From positions 62,001-126,000 of the forward strand of contig WNNJ02002661.1 of assembly GCA_012934845.2 (NCBI GenBank): a DNA stretch of 64,000 nt, read 5' to 3'. Source of the stretch: Pomphorhynchus laevis. Taxonomy: Eukaryota; Acanthocephala; Palaeacanthocephala; Echinorhynchida; Pomphorhynchidae. The translations under genes and the position numbers were made by a program. Every line of letters starts with the position of its first letter. Position 1 is the first letter of the stretch. Under the pieces are notes generated by a model, which was not told the origin of the DNA, did no database searches, and worked only from the letters and a program-made list of their open reading frames with translations. Positions 25,201 through 30,324 of this stretch are shown here, in pieces.

Positions 25201-27314
25201 TTATTAAATTAAACTGCAGATTTTATACCAGTTTGAGTCCTCCTGGTGGCAAAATATGACATTTTCAAGAACGGATTTAGGAACACCCAAAGCTGTTATA
25301 ACTTCCCTGTCGATTTCCATGCATCGGCTTGTGATTTGATGAACAGCACCATCAGTACCCTCTCTTACAATAAGACCTTCCAAAGTTTTCATTGATACCC
25401 CAGATTTCTAGATATTAACAGAAAATCGTAAACATAAACGTTATATTTTACCTTCACAGACGCCATTAATGACCGCTGAACTCTCATTGTTTTACCTGTA
25501 ACATCAACAAATGACAATCGTACTTGGCCGCGTACTTCAGAGTATCCAGCCATCTAAAACTACCATCACAATACTAATATTAATGTTGACATCAATACCT
25601 TTGGATCGAATACGAATGCACCGCCCTGTTTGCTGCCAGGAGGTAACTCACCTGTTGTGGCATATCGCAGACACTCAATAACTGTCTATAAATGCGTAAA
25701 ATAGACAAATAAAACAATCAGATCAGGTAACTGAGTCTACGTATATTAAACTATTTATAAATTAAAAATAATGATAAATAAAAATTTAATAATTAAATTT
25801 TAAATAATTAAATAATGAATAATTATAAATAATAAATAATTGTTATATTAGATTTTATAAAATTTATATCAGGTTAAAATTTAAAATTGAAATTTTAAAT
25901 AAAAATCAAGTTTTATGAATTGATTAATAAATAACAGACGATGTATCATAATAAGGATTCGTAGTACTTTCAAGGAGCTGCTATGCTATCAGGTTTTAGC
26001 CCTTATTCCTCAATCTAACATAGAAGCGGGTTCAAACACGTGCTAATGACATTTCTAATTTTGCGTTGCTAATTTGTTCAGTAAAATTAGATTGGTTGCC
26101 CGCAAATGGGCCCGCTATATAAATTTAAAATTGAACACGTGCTAATGAGGAACACGTGCTAATGACATATTTCTAATTTTGCATTGTTAATTTGTGCAAT
26201 AAAATTTAATTAGTCGCCCGCAAAAAAATTAAACATTATTGTTTAATAATTATTGGAGCTGGATCAAAGAAAAGAAATTATTTTTGATATTTTGCTAACT
26301 TCTGTTAGCATCTTCAGAAAATTACTTAAGAAATCAAATCAGCTAACTGAGTCTACGTATTTAATATAATTATAAACTAAACAAAACATAATAATGCTAA
26401 ATCAAAATTTTATAATTAAATAATAAAATAAAAAATTGTTTTAAGATTTTATATAATTTAAATCAACTTAAAATAAAAAATTGAAATATAAAATAACAGT
26501 CAATTTTTATAAATTGACTAATAAATAACAGACAATGTATCAGAATAAGGATTAGAGGTCATCAGGAGAAACTGCTATGCTATCAGGTTTTAGCCCCTAT
26601 TATTCGACCCAACATTGGAACTAATGTGTTTATTTCTATAATGATATTAAATACATGATATAATTAAACGATTATTAAACAATATAAGTGAGAATAACTA
26701 ACTCATTAATTGCATCAAGAAATTGCACAAGAAATTAAAAGTGGTTTGGTAAAATAATTGGGAATATGATAAAGATTTCAAGTGATCTGAATATAAAGAA
26801 ATATTATTTTTTCGAAATTAAGAGATAAATTAATGGCGATCCATACGGCAGCAAATTATATCTTCTTGTTTCCAACAAACAATATTTCCAAAAATAGAAC
26901 ATATGAGACTGTTCATACTGTTTCCGTTAATTAACATTTACATCTTAATTTTACTTCAAAATATGCAGTTTTAATTTATAATAGAAAATAATTAATTATA
27001 AAACATCACAATATTGTTAGGTAAACTATTATTTAGTCATTTTTAAAGAGATTTTGAATTTTTCGCAGTTCTTAGTAATTTCAACTTTTGCGGGTAGGTA
27101 ATTCAACGAGAGAAGTAGCAACTGGTGCAATATTCTTAAAAGAACTTATTCTAAATTTGATAGATGATAATTTAAAATTTAATACCGTTTTTCCTGTTCC
27201 ATTAGGTCCAACGATTAACGTGACGGGGGAAAGAAATGTAACTACTTGTACATGTTCTTCCATATATCCAAAACTTCGAATTCCTTGTATAGAAAGCTTT
27301 TTCAACTGCGACAT
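1027..27314 (-). CDS. RAD50: RAD50 DNA double-strand-break repair ATPase, 5' two-thirds, spliced, continues off the left edge
   Basis: RAD50 is the SMC-like ATPase of the MRE11-RAD50-NBS1 complex, which tethers and signals DNA ends in the nucleus. Seen here: an N-terminal ABC ATPase half ([17 protein letters not shown] with the Walker A loop, then [17 protein letters not shown], the family Q-loop signature), a long heptad-rich coiled coil, and a CPLC zinc hook. Twenty-four exons were placed by GT/AG borders and phase agreement. Exons 1-20 total 2139 nt (713 codons), with the hook at about residues 694-697, close to the 681-684 of human RAD50, so nothing is missing before the hook. The second coiled-coil arm is partly present. 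The C-terminal signature, Walker B and stop lie beyond position 1. No stop or frameshift was seen in any exon. One segment after the hook was not found (see 3593-7859). Family assignment is firm; individual weak splice sites are less so. Confidence 0.93.
1282..2229. other. RAD50 intron 22, repeat-poor part
   Basis: AT-rich intron sequence. Nothing coding was recognised on either strand. Together with 2230-3340 it forms the 2-kb intron between exons 22 and 23. Confidence 0.5.
2230..2830 (-). mobile_element. Penelope-like reverse transcriptase relic, distinct lineage
   Basis: Read on the minus strand, broken frames give [18 protein letters not shown], then [20 protein letters not shown], then [20 protein letters not shown]. 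These resemble the Penelope-type RT blocks: the DVxSLFTxIP motif and the F-x-FN...Y-x-Q-x-x-GTAMG-x-P motif. It is much decayed. It differs in codon content from the very AT-rich PLE copies elsewhere in the window, so it is probably a separate, older family. Confidence 0.6.
3341..3592 (-). CDS. RAD50: RAD50 exons 21 and 22 (descending coiled coil)
   Basis: Exon 21 is 3479-3592 (38 codons, [20 protein letters not shown] onwards) and exon 22 is 3341-3433 (31 codons, [20 protein letters not shown] onwards), with a 45-nt intron. They match the region about 45 residues after the hook (human [20 protein letters not shown]). Exon 21 is entered in phase 0, as exon 20 leaves, but the intervening segment was not found. 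Confidence 0.85.
3593..4754. other. RAD50 intron 20, AT-rich part; expected exon not found
   Basis: Between the hook exon and exon 21 about 40-45 residues of descending coiled coil are expected. I searched 3593-7859 on the minus strand for an ag...gt bounded open stretch and found no convincing one. The 113-aa plus-strand ORF at 3834-4175 is low-complexity AT sequence and not a gene. Confidence 0.4.
4755..5045 (+). repeat. Dispersed repeat of about 290 bp, copy 1
   Basis: This copy starts at CAGTTAACTGAGTCTACGTA, runs through an AT-rich middle, and ends with a block containing GAACTGCCATGCTATCAGG. Three other copies in this window share the same start, AT-rich middle and end (13720, 25720 and 26335), all on the plus strand. 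It has no coding content and is a candidate SINE or MITE-like element. Confidence 0.75.
5109..5790 (-). mobile_element. Penelope-like element fragment (RT-to-GIY-YIG connector), internally duplicated
   Basis: Minus-strand frames of 134 and 73 aa both contain [20 protein letters not shown] and [13 protein letters not shown] sequence, the segment between RT and endonuclease in Penelope-like elements. About 215 bp is present twice in direct orientation (5264-5440 and 5566-5790), nearly identical. The same piece occurs again at 14380-14620. Confidence 0.7.
5791..6350. other. AT-rich part of RAD50 intron 20
   Basis: Very AT-rich with short direct repeats. No gene or element recognised. Confidence 0.5.
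6351..7085 (-). mobile_element. Penelope-like element, RT N-terminal fragment
   Basis: The minus strand is closely similar to 22461-23190 of the larger PLE. It covers the segments equivalent to [55 protein letters not shown] and the proline-containing RT block ending in a putative finger motif. Several frame breaks are present and neither the catalytic YxDD region nor the endonuclease is included. Confidence 0.75.
7092..7249 (+). repeat. Unclassified repeat shared with 60110-60320
   Basis: About 150 bp starting CATTGGTCAATATAAATATT is almost identical to 60110-60320. The copy at 60 kb has an extra internal stretch of about 50 bp bounded by two TGATCAGG repeats. No coding content. Confidence 0.8.
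7250..7510 (-). mobile_element. Diverged second Penelope-like fragment
   Basis: Minus-strand similarity to the segment encoding [14 protein letters not shown] and [10 protein letters not shown], broken by short deletions and an internal repeat of the AAAACTAAGACTTT motif. It is a second, more decayed copy lying next to the 6351-7085 fragment. Confidence 0.6.
7511..7859. other. Intron sequence next to the zinc-hook exon
   Basis: AT-rich. Positions 7579-7606 share CATAGCAAAGACAACGTACG with 60165-60185. No exon seen. Confidence 0.5.
7860..8766 (-). CDS. RAD50: RAD50 exons 15-20 (end of coiled coil and zinc hook)
   Basis: There are six closely packed exons: 8654-8766, 8507-8605, 8377-8448, 8230-8328, 8060-8188 and 7860-8016, with introns of 43-58 nt and phases that agree at every join. 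The piece [16 protein letters not shown] matches the conserved Pro/Trp block before the hook in RAD50. The last exon contains [20 protein letters not shown]. The Cys-Pro-x-Cys is the zinc hook, through which two RAD50 molecules join by one shared zinc. For exon 17 a 48-nt intron (8329-8376) was preferred over read-through, because it has a proper cag acceptor and restores a continuous heptad pattern. Confidence 0.9.
8767..9689. other. RAD50 intron 14: AT-rich then GC-richer flank of the LINE relic
   Basis: Base composition rises sharply at about 9060. From 9100 to 9690 the open frames on both strands are short and unrecognised; by composition this is probably the decayed 5' part of the R2-type relic that is recognisable from 9690. 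Confidence 0.45.
9690..11160 (+). mobile_element. Old R2-type (RLE-bearing) LINE relic
   Basis: On the plus strand, in broken frames, there are [20 protein letters not shown] followed by [36 protein letters not shown] (RT motif A) and [20 protein letters not shown] (the R-x-D...D motif of the restriction-like endonuclease), then [17 protein letters not shown]. Order and motifs match the single-ORF R2-group architecture. The RT palm motifs B and C are missing, so there is a large internal deletion. It belongs to a different subfamily from the CXC elements on the right. Confidence 0.7.
11161..12330. other. GC-richer unclassified block following the R2-type relic
   Basis: Composition matches 9060-11160 and differs from the surrounding AT-rich intron. 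The longest open frame (12007-12324, plus) gives a serine-rich 105-aa product that I do not recognise. It may be the relic's 3' region or a second decayed element. Confidence 0.4.
12378..12590. repeat. Inverted-repeat element with nested hairpins
   Basis: The stretch around TTCGGTGGTACGTG (about 12405) is inverted at about 12560 (CACGTACCACTGAAATATT), giving arms of about 38 bp. Smaller inverted pairs are nested inside (GGACAATTGAATAA, and ATAGTCAGTAAATGACTAT at 12479). This looks like a fold-back MITE. Confidence 0.6.
13013..13180. repeat. Tandem duplication, 84-bp unit, two copies
   Basis: The unit beginning GAAATTCGTATGTGAAAATT at 13013 is repeated from 13097 with a few differences. It lies in RAD50 intron 14. 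Confidence 0.85.
13564..13665 (-). CDS. RAD50: RAD50 exon 14 (coiled coil)
   Basis: This exon has 34 codons, [20 protein letters not shown] onwards, ending ENELKIL before a strong donor gtgagtg. It is phase 0 on both sides. Downstream lies a 4.8-kb intron containing an old R2-type LINE relic. Confidence 0.82.
13720..14352 (+). repeat. Dispersed repeat of about 290 bp, copy 2, split by a LINE tail
   Basis: The start block (CAGCTAACTGAGTCTACAT) and AT-rich middle are at 13720-13880. The end block (ACTGCCATGTAATCAG) is at 14300-14352. The 13900-14245 interval between them is foreign and GC-richer, so the copy was interrupted by an insertion. Confidence 0.7.
13905..14240 (-). mobile_element. LINE 3' ORF-end relic inserted in the repeat
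   Basis: The minus strand gives [11 protein letters not shown] and then [20 protein letters not shown] and [11 protein letters not shown]. The GRPRxxWxDQ-type tail is typical of the last part of reverse-transcriptase ORFs of RTE/jockey-like LINEs. There are two in-frame stops. The clade cannot be set from this short piece. Confidence 0.6.
14375..14625 (-). mobile_element. Penelope-like fragment, decayed
   Basis: Same region as the 5109-5790 fragment: the plus strand shows the antisense of the HEHSG segment and the KRNIFLHEH block with an ATGTATTA repeat expansion inside. Confidence 0.65.
14740..14990 (+). mobile_element. Possible Penelope-like GIY-YIG domain relic
   Basis: A plus-strand frame reads [13 protein letters not shown], then [20 protein letters not shown], then LANYVLNTF, resembling the C-x-C...Y-x-G-x-T...F-x-x-R-I-x-x-H part of GIY-YIG domains in Penelope-like elements. 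Several stops interrupt it. It is not closely related to the GIY-YIG at 23718-24320. Confidence 0.5.
15125..15205 (-). CDS. RAD50: RAD50 exon 13 (coiled coil)
   Basis: This exon has 27 codons, [20 protein letters not shown] onwards, between an ag acceptor and a gttagcc donor, in phase 0 on both sides. It is short and carries only heptad-type sequence, so support comes from frame, splice sites and position between exons 12 and 14 rather than a family motif. Confidence 0.78.
15210..16340. other. RAD50 intron 12, extremely AT-rich
   Basis: Contains long runs of TTAATTAATTAAATT-type self-complementary sequence at 15880-16110. No element or gene recognised. Confidence 0.5.
16349..16483 (-). CDS. 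RAD50: RAD50 exon 12 (coiled coil)
   Basis: This exon has 45 codons in phase 0 at both ends, starting [20 protein letters not shown] and ending LKLAFDYKK before donor gtaaacg. It corresponds to the middle of the ascending coiled coil of RAD50. It is flanked by AT-rich introns of about 0.7 and 1.1 kb. Confidence 0.85.
16490..17210. other. RAD50 intron 11
   Basis: AT-rich intron. The short direct repeat CAATTGGAGTGATCAAC at about 17120-17158 is the only structure noted. Confidence 0.5.
17219..17636 (-). CDS. RAD50: RAD50 exons 9, 10 and 11 (coiled coil)
   Basis: Exon 9 is 17556-17636 ([20 protein letters not shown]), exon 10 is 17429-17511 ([20 protein letters not shown] onwards) and exon 11 is 17219-17383 (55 codons, [20 protein letters not shown] onwards). 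The introns are 44 and 45 nt. The donor of exon 9 (T|gtaact) is weak, but it is the choice that keeps exon 10 open. The exon 11 donor was set at TCC|gtagat because the next exon must be entered in phase 0. Confidence 0.82.
17885..18785. other. GC-richer unclassified insertion in RAD50 intron 8
   Basis: Composition changes abruptly at both edges. Short open frames on both strands (63 aa plus at 17898, 79 aa minus at 18193) have no motif I recognise. It resembles 9060-12330 in composition and is probably a decayed retroelement. Confidence 0.4.
18790..19680. repeat. AT-rich intron with clustered small hairpins
   Basis: At 19430-19560 several small inverted pairs follow each other (for example AAGTGAAGTTTCACATTGAA and GAAGCTTTCTTCCTCTAAAG). 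No coding content. Confidence 0.55.
19682..19994 (-). CDS. RAD50: RAD50 exons 6, 7 and 8 (coiled-coil arm)
   Basis: Exon 6 is 19926-19994 (23 codons, [20 protein letters not shown] onwards), exon 7 is 19789-19878 (30 codons, [20 protein letters not shown] onwards) and exon 8 is 19682-19742 (61 nt, [20 protein letters not shown]). Introns between them are 47 and 46 nt. Exon 8 leaves one G that pairs with AC at the start of exon 9 to give Asp, so the phase is consistent across the following 2-kb intron. The content is charged heptad sequence, as in the ascending RAD50 coiled coil. Confidence 0.9.
20000..21115. repeat. RAD50 intron 5 with a palindrome cluster
   Basis: Positions 20697-20712 and 20719-20734 are perfect 16-bp inverted copies with a 6-nt loop (left arm ATCTAGTAGAGGCCAA). 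Others are GAAGAAACTTAAAGTTTCTT at 20333, CAAGGAAGTAG...CTACTTCCTTG at 20459-20485, and an 18-bp pair around 20648-20689. None looks like a terminator or RNA gene. Confidence 0.7.
21120..21225 (-). CDS. RAD50: RAD50 exon 5 (PLSEGK motif, start of coiled coil)
   Basis: This exon completes the Trp codon split with exon 4 and then encodes 35 residues starting [20 protein letters not shown], the invariant RAD50 stretch after HQEDSNW. It ends TLRKTRQEK with donor gtaatattt. The 4-kb intron before it holds a Penelope-like element, a LINE tail and the partial exon 3-4 duplication; the intron after it is 1.1 kb and rich in hairpins. Confidence 0.93.
21230..22320. other. RAD50 intron 4, repeat-poor part
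   Basis: AT-rich, no recognised element. The 131-aa frame at 21009-21404 is exon 5 plus flanking intron. Confidence 0.5.
22324..24320 (-). mobile_element. Penelope-like element, rearranged (GIY-YIG end upstream of RT start)
   Basis: Three minus-strand frames are present. 23718-24320 (200 aa) is the C-terminal endonuclease: a CNRKNCIVC zinc-type linker at residues 22-30, then GVVYLI at 62-67 and YIGKT at 75-79, the GIY-YIG signature. 23077-23559 (160 aa) is the N-terminal domain. 22324-23025 (233 aa) is the first part of RT with [20 protein letters not shown]. In a normal element the endonuclease comes last; here it comes first, followed by a 140-bp extra copy (23573-23712) of a segment found at 22905-23043. 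The RT catalytic motif is absent. The base composition is extremely A-rich. Confidence 0.85.
24430..24540 (+). mobile_element. LINE ORF2 C-terminal tail relic
   Basis: The plus strand reads [20 protein letters not shown] followed by RDLAIGHYL. The A-x-x-x-WN-x-LP pattern is the common C-terminal end of jockey/CR1-type ORF2 proteins. It is very short, and its right edge runs into a palindrome. Confidence 0.45.
24522..24610. repeat. Two adjacent near-perfect palindromes
   Basis: 24522-24569 is a palindrome (arms of 23 bp, one mismatch, centre at TCACATGA). 24567-24610 is a second one (19-bp arm GTATCAATGAAAACTTTG, loop ACCTT). The right arm of the second is the start of the duplicated RAD50 exon 4 sequence. 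Confidence 0.9.
24585..24750 (-). pseudogene. Partial duplicate of RAD50 exon 4 start, intron 3 and exon 3
   Basis: These 166 bp match 25374-25540 with about half a dozen differences (about 97%). It includes the first codons of exon 4, the whole 44-nt intron 3 and most of exon 3, but not the 5' end of exon 3 or the rest of exon 4. It lies in intron 4, so it is most likely a non-functional local copy, although the copied donor of exon 3 is intact. Confidence 0.9.
24751..25228. other. RAD50 intron 4, right end
   Basis: AT-rich. The 82-aa minus-strand frame here lacks any recognisable feature and I do not call it. Confidence 0.5.
25229..25685 (-). CDS. RAD50: RAD50 exons 2, 3 and 4 (ATPase lobe and Q-loop)
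   Basis: Exon 2 is 25599-25685 (29 codons, [20 protein letters not shown] onwards), exon 3 is 25452-25553 (34 codons, [20 protein letters not shown] onwards) and exon 4 is 25229-25407 (179 nt, ending [12 protein letters not shown]). The separating introns are only 45 and 44 nt. Exon 4 ends in phase 2 inside the Trp codon, and exon 5 supplies the final G. The residues match the lobe-I beta sheet and Q-loop of RAD50. A 166-bp stretch covering most of exon 3, intron 3 and the start of exon 4 is repeated in intron 4 (24585-24750). Confidence 0.93.
25720..26045 (+). repeat. Dispersed repeat of about 290 bp, copy 3
   Basis: Start block GGTAACTGAGTCTACGTATA, AT-rich middle, and end block containing CTGCTATGCTATCAGG. 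It is on the same strand as the other three copies and lies in RAD50 intron 1. Confidence 0.78.
26034..26230. repeat. Tandem partial copies with an R2-type LINE 3' motif
   Basis: A block starting GAACACGTGCTAATGAC occurs at about 26034, 26137 and 26150. The first repeat ends in CCCGCAAATGGGCCCG, the motif found at the 3' ends of the RLE-type LINEs to the right. It is probably a solo 3' end of such an element in minus orientation. Confidence 0.55.
26335..26625 (+). repeat. Dispersed repeat of about 290 bp, copy 4
   Basis: Start block CAGCTAACTGAGTCTACGTA and end block AACTGCTATGCTATCAGG, the best-preserved layout with copy 3. It lies in RAD50 intron 1. Confidence 0.78.
26626..27180. other. 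RAD50 intron 1, remaining sequence
   Basis: AT-rich, no recognised feature. Confidence 0.5.
27186..27314 (-). CDS. RAD50: RAD50 exon 1 (start codon, Walker A)
   Basis: Starts at ATG 27314-27312 and encodes 43 residues beginning [16 protein letters not shown], the conserved RAD50 N-terminus, and ending in GPNGTGKT, the ATP-binding P-loop. The donor gtattaaat follows the Thr codon, in phase 0. This is the first Met of the conserved block, so the start is well supported. Only about 55 bp upstream, a truncated CR1-type LINE begins on the opposite strand, leaving almost no unique sequence for a promoter or 5' UTR. Confidence 0.93.
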
Positions 27315-27368
27315 CTACAATATTAATCTGATTATATAAGTTTAATTTAAAAAATTAAAATTAAAAAC

Positions 27369-28318
27369 ATGACCGAAAAATTTTGGGCTTATGTGAACGG
27401 ATCCAGAGCTCTGCTACCAGCTATTTCATCTTTAAGAGACGGTAACACTCGTGTGACATCGCCAGACAGCATGGCAGAAGTGTTTGCATCTGCTTTTGAG
27501 CTAACACCAGATGCTTTCTCTAGCATATGTGGAGATGCAGCATCACAACGGGTAGAAATTGATTCTTCAGTTTTAACGATAACAGCCCACAAGATTTTTG
27601 TTGAATTGGCTAGGTTATCTAGATCATCAGCAGCAGGCCCAGATGATATCCACCCCCAACTTCTTAAGTTACTTGCTCCTGTTCTGGCTGAGCGATTAGC
27701 CTCCATATTTGAGCTGAGCTTGCGCATCTCGAAGTTTCCTGCTACCTGGAAAAAAGCGATTGTAGTACCAATTTATAAAAACAGTGAAAAAGATGATCCG
27801 AATAACTATAGGCAATAAGTCTAACTAGTGTTGTATGCAAAGTGATTGAGCGCATACTAAACAGACGCATATATGATCATTTGAGTTCGCTAAGAATTCT
27901 CAATAATGCACAGCATGGATTTCGCCCTCGGCGTTCATGTCTTACAAACTTATTACATGCTCGTGAAGATTGGGTTGGACGTGTTGCTAACGTGTACTGT
28001 ATCGACGTAATATTTCTTGACTTTAGTCGGGCTTTTGATAGGGTGCCCCACAAAATGCTAATTTCCACCCTTGAGTCTCACAAAGTCAATCGCTCCATTA
28101 TAAGCTGGATTCGAGATTTTCTTAAAGATAGATCCTTTGCTGTTCGTGTAGGTCGATGCCTATCGTCTTATCGTCCTATCACCTCAGGAGTACCACAGGG
28201 ATCAGTCTTAGGACCCTTGTTGTTTAACATATTTATAAATCAGCTACTAGATTTAATTGAGGATTGTAGTGTTTTAGATTTTGCCGATGATGTAAAGGTA
28301 TGCAAAATTGAAATTTGT
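27369..28318 (+). mobile_element. CR1-type LINE, 5'-truncated, left half (RT fingers and palm)
   Basis: Plus-strand frames give EKFWAYVNG, then [56 protein letters not shown] (RT motif A), [20 protein letters not shown] (motif B) and FADDVK (motif C, with Phe in place of the usual Tyr). A frame break near 27817 separates two frames, and a nested insertion interrupts the copy at 28318. Its left, truncated end lies only about 55 bp from the RAD50 start codon, in the opposite orientation. Confidence 0.9.
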
Positions 28319-28350
28319 CTTATAGTTGGTTATATTAAGTTCTATACAAT

Positions 28351-28686
28351 TATTCCTGTCAGTTCCAGATTATTCCTGTCAGTTCCAGATTATTCCTGTC
28401 AGTTCCAGATTATTCCTGTCAGTTCCAGATTATTCCTGTCAGTTCCAGATTATTCCTGTCAGTTCCAGATTATTCCTGTCAGTTCCAGATTATTCCTGTC
28501 AGTTCCAGATTATTCCTGTCAGTTCCAGATTATTCCTGTCAGTTCCAGATTATTCCTGTCAGTTCCAGATTATTCCTGTCAGTTCCAGATTATTCCTGTC
28601 AGTTCCAGATTATTCCTGTCAGTTCCAGATTATTCCTGTCAGTTCCAGATTATTCCTGTCAGTTCCAGATTATTCCTGTCAGTTCC
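28351..28686 (+). repeat. 20-bp minisatellite, 16.8 copies
   Basis: The unit TATTCCTGTCAGTTCCAGAT is repeated without visible variation over 336 bp. It sits at the 5' end of the nested L2-type element, directly before ORF1, the place where promoter monomers sit in some LINEs. Because 20 is not a multiple of 3, all three frames run through it, creating long open frames that are not genes. Confidence 0.97.
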
Positions 28687-28731
28687 GCTCGCTACGCTCG
28701 CGGATTGAGCTCAATCTATCGATAACAGGTC

Positions 28732-30050
28732 ATGCCTAAAAAACCGCCATCTCAGATCCCTGTTCCCGATCAAGAATCTTCCACATCGGAATGTAATAAT
28801 GGTTATACCAGCTTTGAAGTTGGATGCGATTCCAAAGATTGCGATGTATGGACACTTGTTCGTGTTAAAATATCCGACCACTCGGTGTATAAACGTAAAC
28901 ATTTCACTTGCGGTTTTTGTACATCAGTACGACTACTACAGTTATCCTGCTCATCTACTCCTGTATCACACACGATCACTCAGACCAATGCTGTTTTAGA
29001 TGTTCCCTCGCATAACATCTGACTTCGCATCATATAATTCCATTATTGAACCTACTCTCTCACCCACTCCTCGTTCAACTACGTACCAAACTTCCATTAA
29101 TTTTTCTCATTCCAGCAATGCTAACGGTAAAGCTTTTTATCTCGTACCTCCTCTTTCCTATTCCTCCCCCAATCTAAATAAATCTCAAACTTCTTTATTC
29201 TCCTCACGTACTCCTTACTCGACCTCCCCTGTATCACCTCTCAATAATTTACACCCTTCCATCAAAATCATTTCCAGTAACATTTCCGATCAACTGATTC
29301 AACATTCCAGTCCTGTCACTCATAACCCAACCTATTTTAATTCTCCTTACTCTACCTCCCACGTAACACTTCCAAATAATTTACATCCTTCATTTAAAAT
29401 CATATCCAGTCACATCTCTGATCAACCGATTCAACACCGCTCCTGTCACACTTGCTCCAACCAATATTAATTCTTTATCAAGCACCCCTGTCATTTCCAC
29501 TTCTATCTGCTCATCTACCTCGACTCCTACCAGCTCTGTCCGTCCACCACTTCCACGAAATCGTTTTCCTTCGCGCGATCGCTGTATAATCATATCAAAC
29601 TTAAAGCTTTCCGAATCTGATTCTCCACAATCTCGCCTCGATGATGATGTATCTGCTTTCAGATCTATCCTAGCAACCATTCTTCCTGATGATAACCCAT
29701 CACTCTTCAATAATATCGCTCCTGTATTTTTTATTCGTTTAAACAAATCCACTAAATCCAATCATCTCAGTCCTCCACTCTTAAAAATCGTTTTCCGACA
29801 TAGTTCACATGCCTCTTCGGTACTCTCCCAACGTTTTAAACTTCTTACCACTTCATCTACTTGCCGTATCTTTCCTGACCGCTCCCCTTCTGATATTGCC
29901 CAGCTCAATTTAGCTCGCATTGAAAAACATCGACGTGAAACAAACGGCGAGTCATCCTTATCTATACGTAAAATCAACGGAAATTTTCACGTTCTTCACA
30001 CAAGGCCAAAAATTCGATGGCGTCCTATCTCTACCCCTTGTCTTCTTCGC
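28732..30050 (+). CDS. ORF1 of the nested L2-type LINE, broken
   Basis: The start is MPKKPPSQIPVPDQESS. A zinc-finger-like cluster has Cys at residues 32, 37, 60 and 63 (CDSKDCDVW...FTCGFC), very like the ORF1 start of the intact CR1-type element at 36763. A long Ser/Pro/Thr-rich linker follows in a second frame (29000-29470). A third frame (29470-30050) carries DRCIIISNLKLSES and LLKIVFRHSSHASSVLSQRF, the ORF1 nucleic-acid-binding core. At least two frame changes separate these parts. Confidence 0.7.
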
Positions 30051-30324
30051 TAGTCGATCTCGCTCCTAAGCATACTTTTCGTCTTAGTCTATTCAATACT
30101 CGCTCCATTCTTCATAAAGCTGATATGCTTCATCGATATTCTCTGCATTAGAATCCTGGCACTTACCCGCTTGCTATTCGTCGTCTATGTCGATGGGTCC
30201 GAAATATTAAATTAACTTCCCTGCAGTGCTTCAAACGACAATTTAACTGCTTGACTTTCTCATTTTTGTTTGTGGACTTGTAAGCGTACAGCTTGTACGC
30301 ATTTGCCACATTAAATAAATTTGT

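Larger units (their letters stand above)
28319..30316 (+). mobile_element. L2-type LINE, internally deleted, nested in the CR1-type element with an 8-bp target duplication
   Basis: The 1998-bp insert is bounded by AAATTTGT at 28311-28318 and 30317-30324. Its parts in order are a short leader, a 20-bp tandem array, ORF1 (28732-30050), the beginning of ORF2 (FNTRSILHKADML at about 30085), a large deletion, and a 3' end, GCATTTGCCACATTAAAT, matching the 3' end of the L2-type element at 61.1 kb (read on its minus strand). RT and most of the endonuclease are missing, so it could not move by itself. Confidence 0.8.

Noticed and set aside
27842-28739. Long open frames (288 and 137 aa) with repeated [18 protein letters not shown] sequence as a repeat-protein gene
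   Set aside because: They are translations of the 20-bp tandem array in successive frames, joined to LINE sequence.
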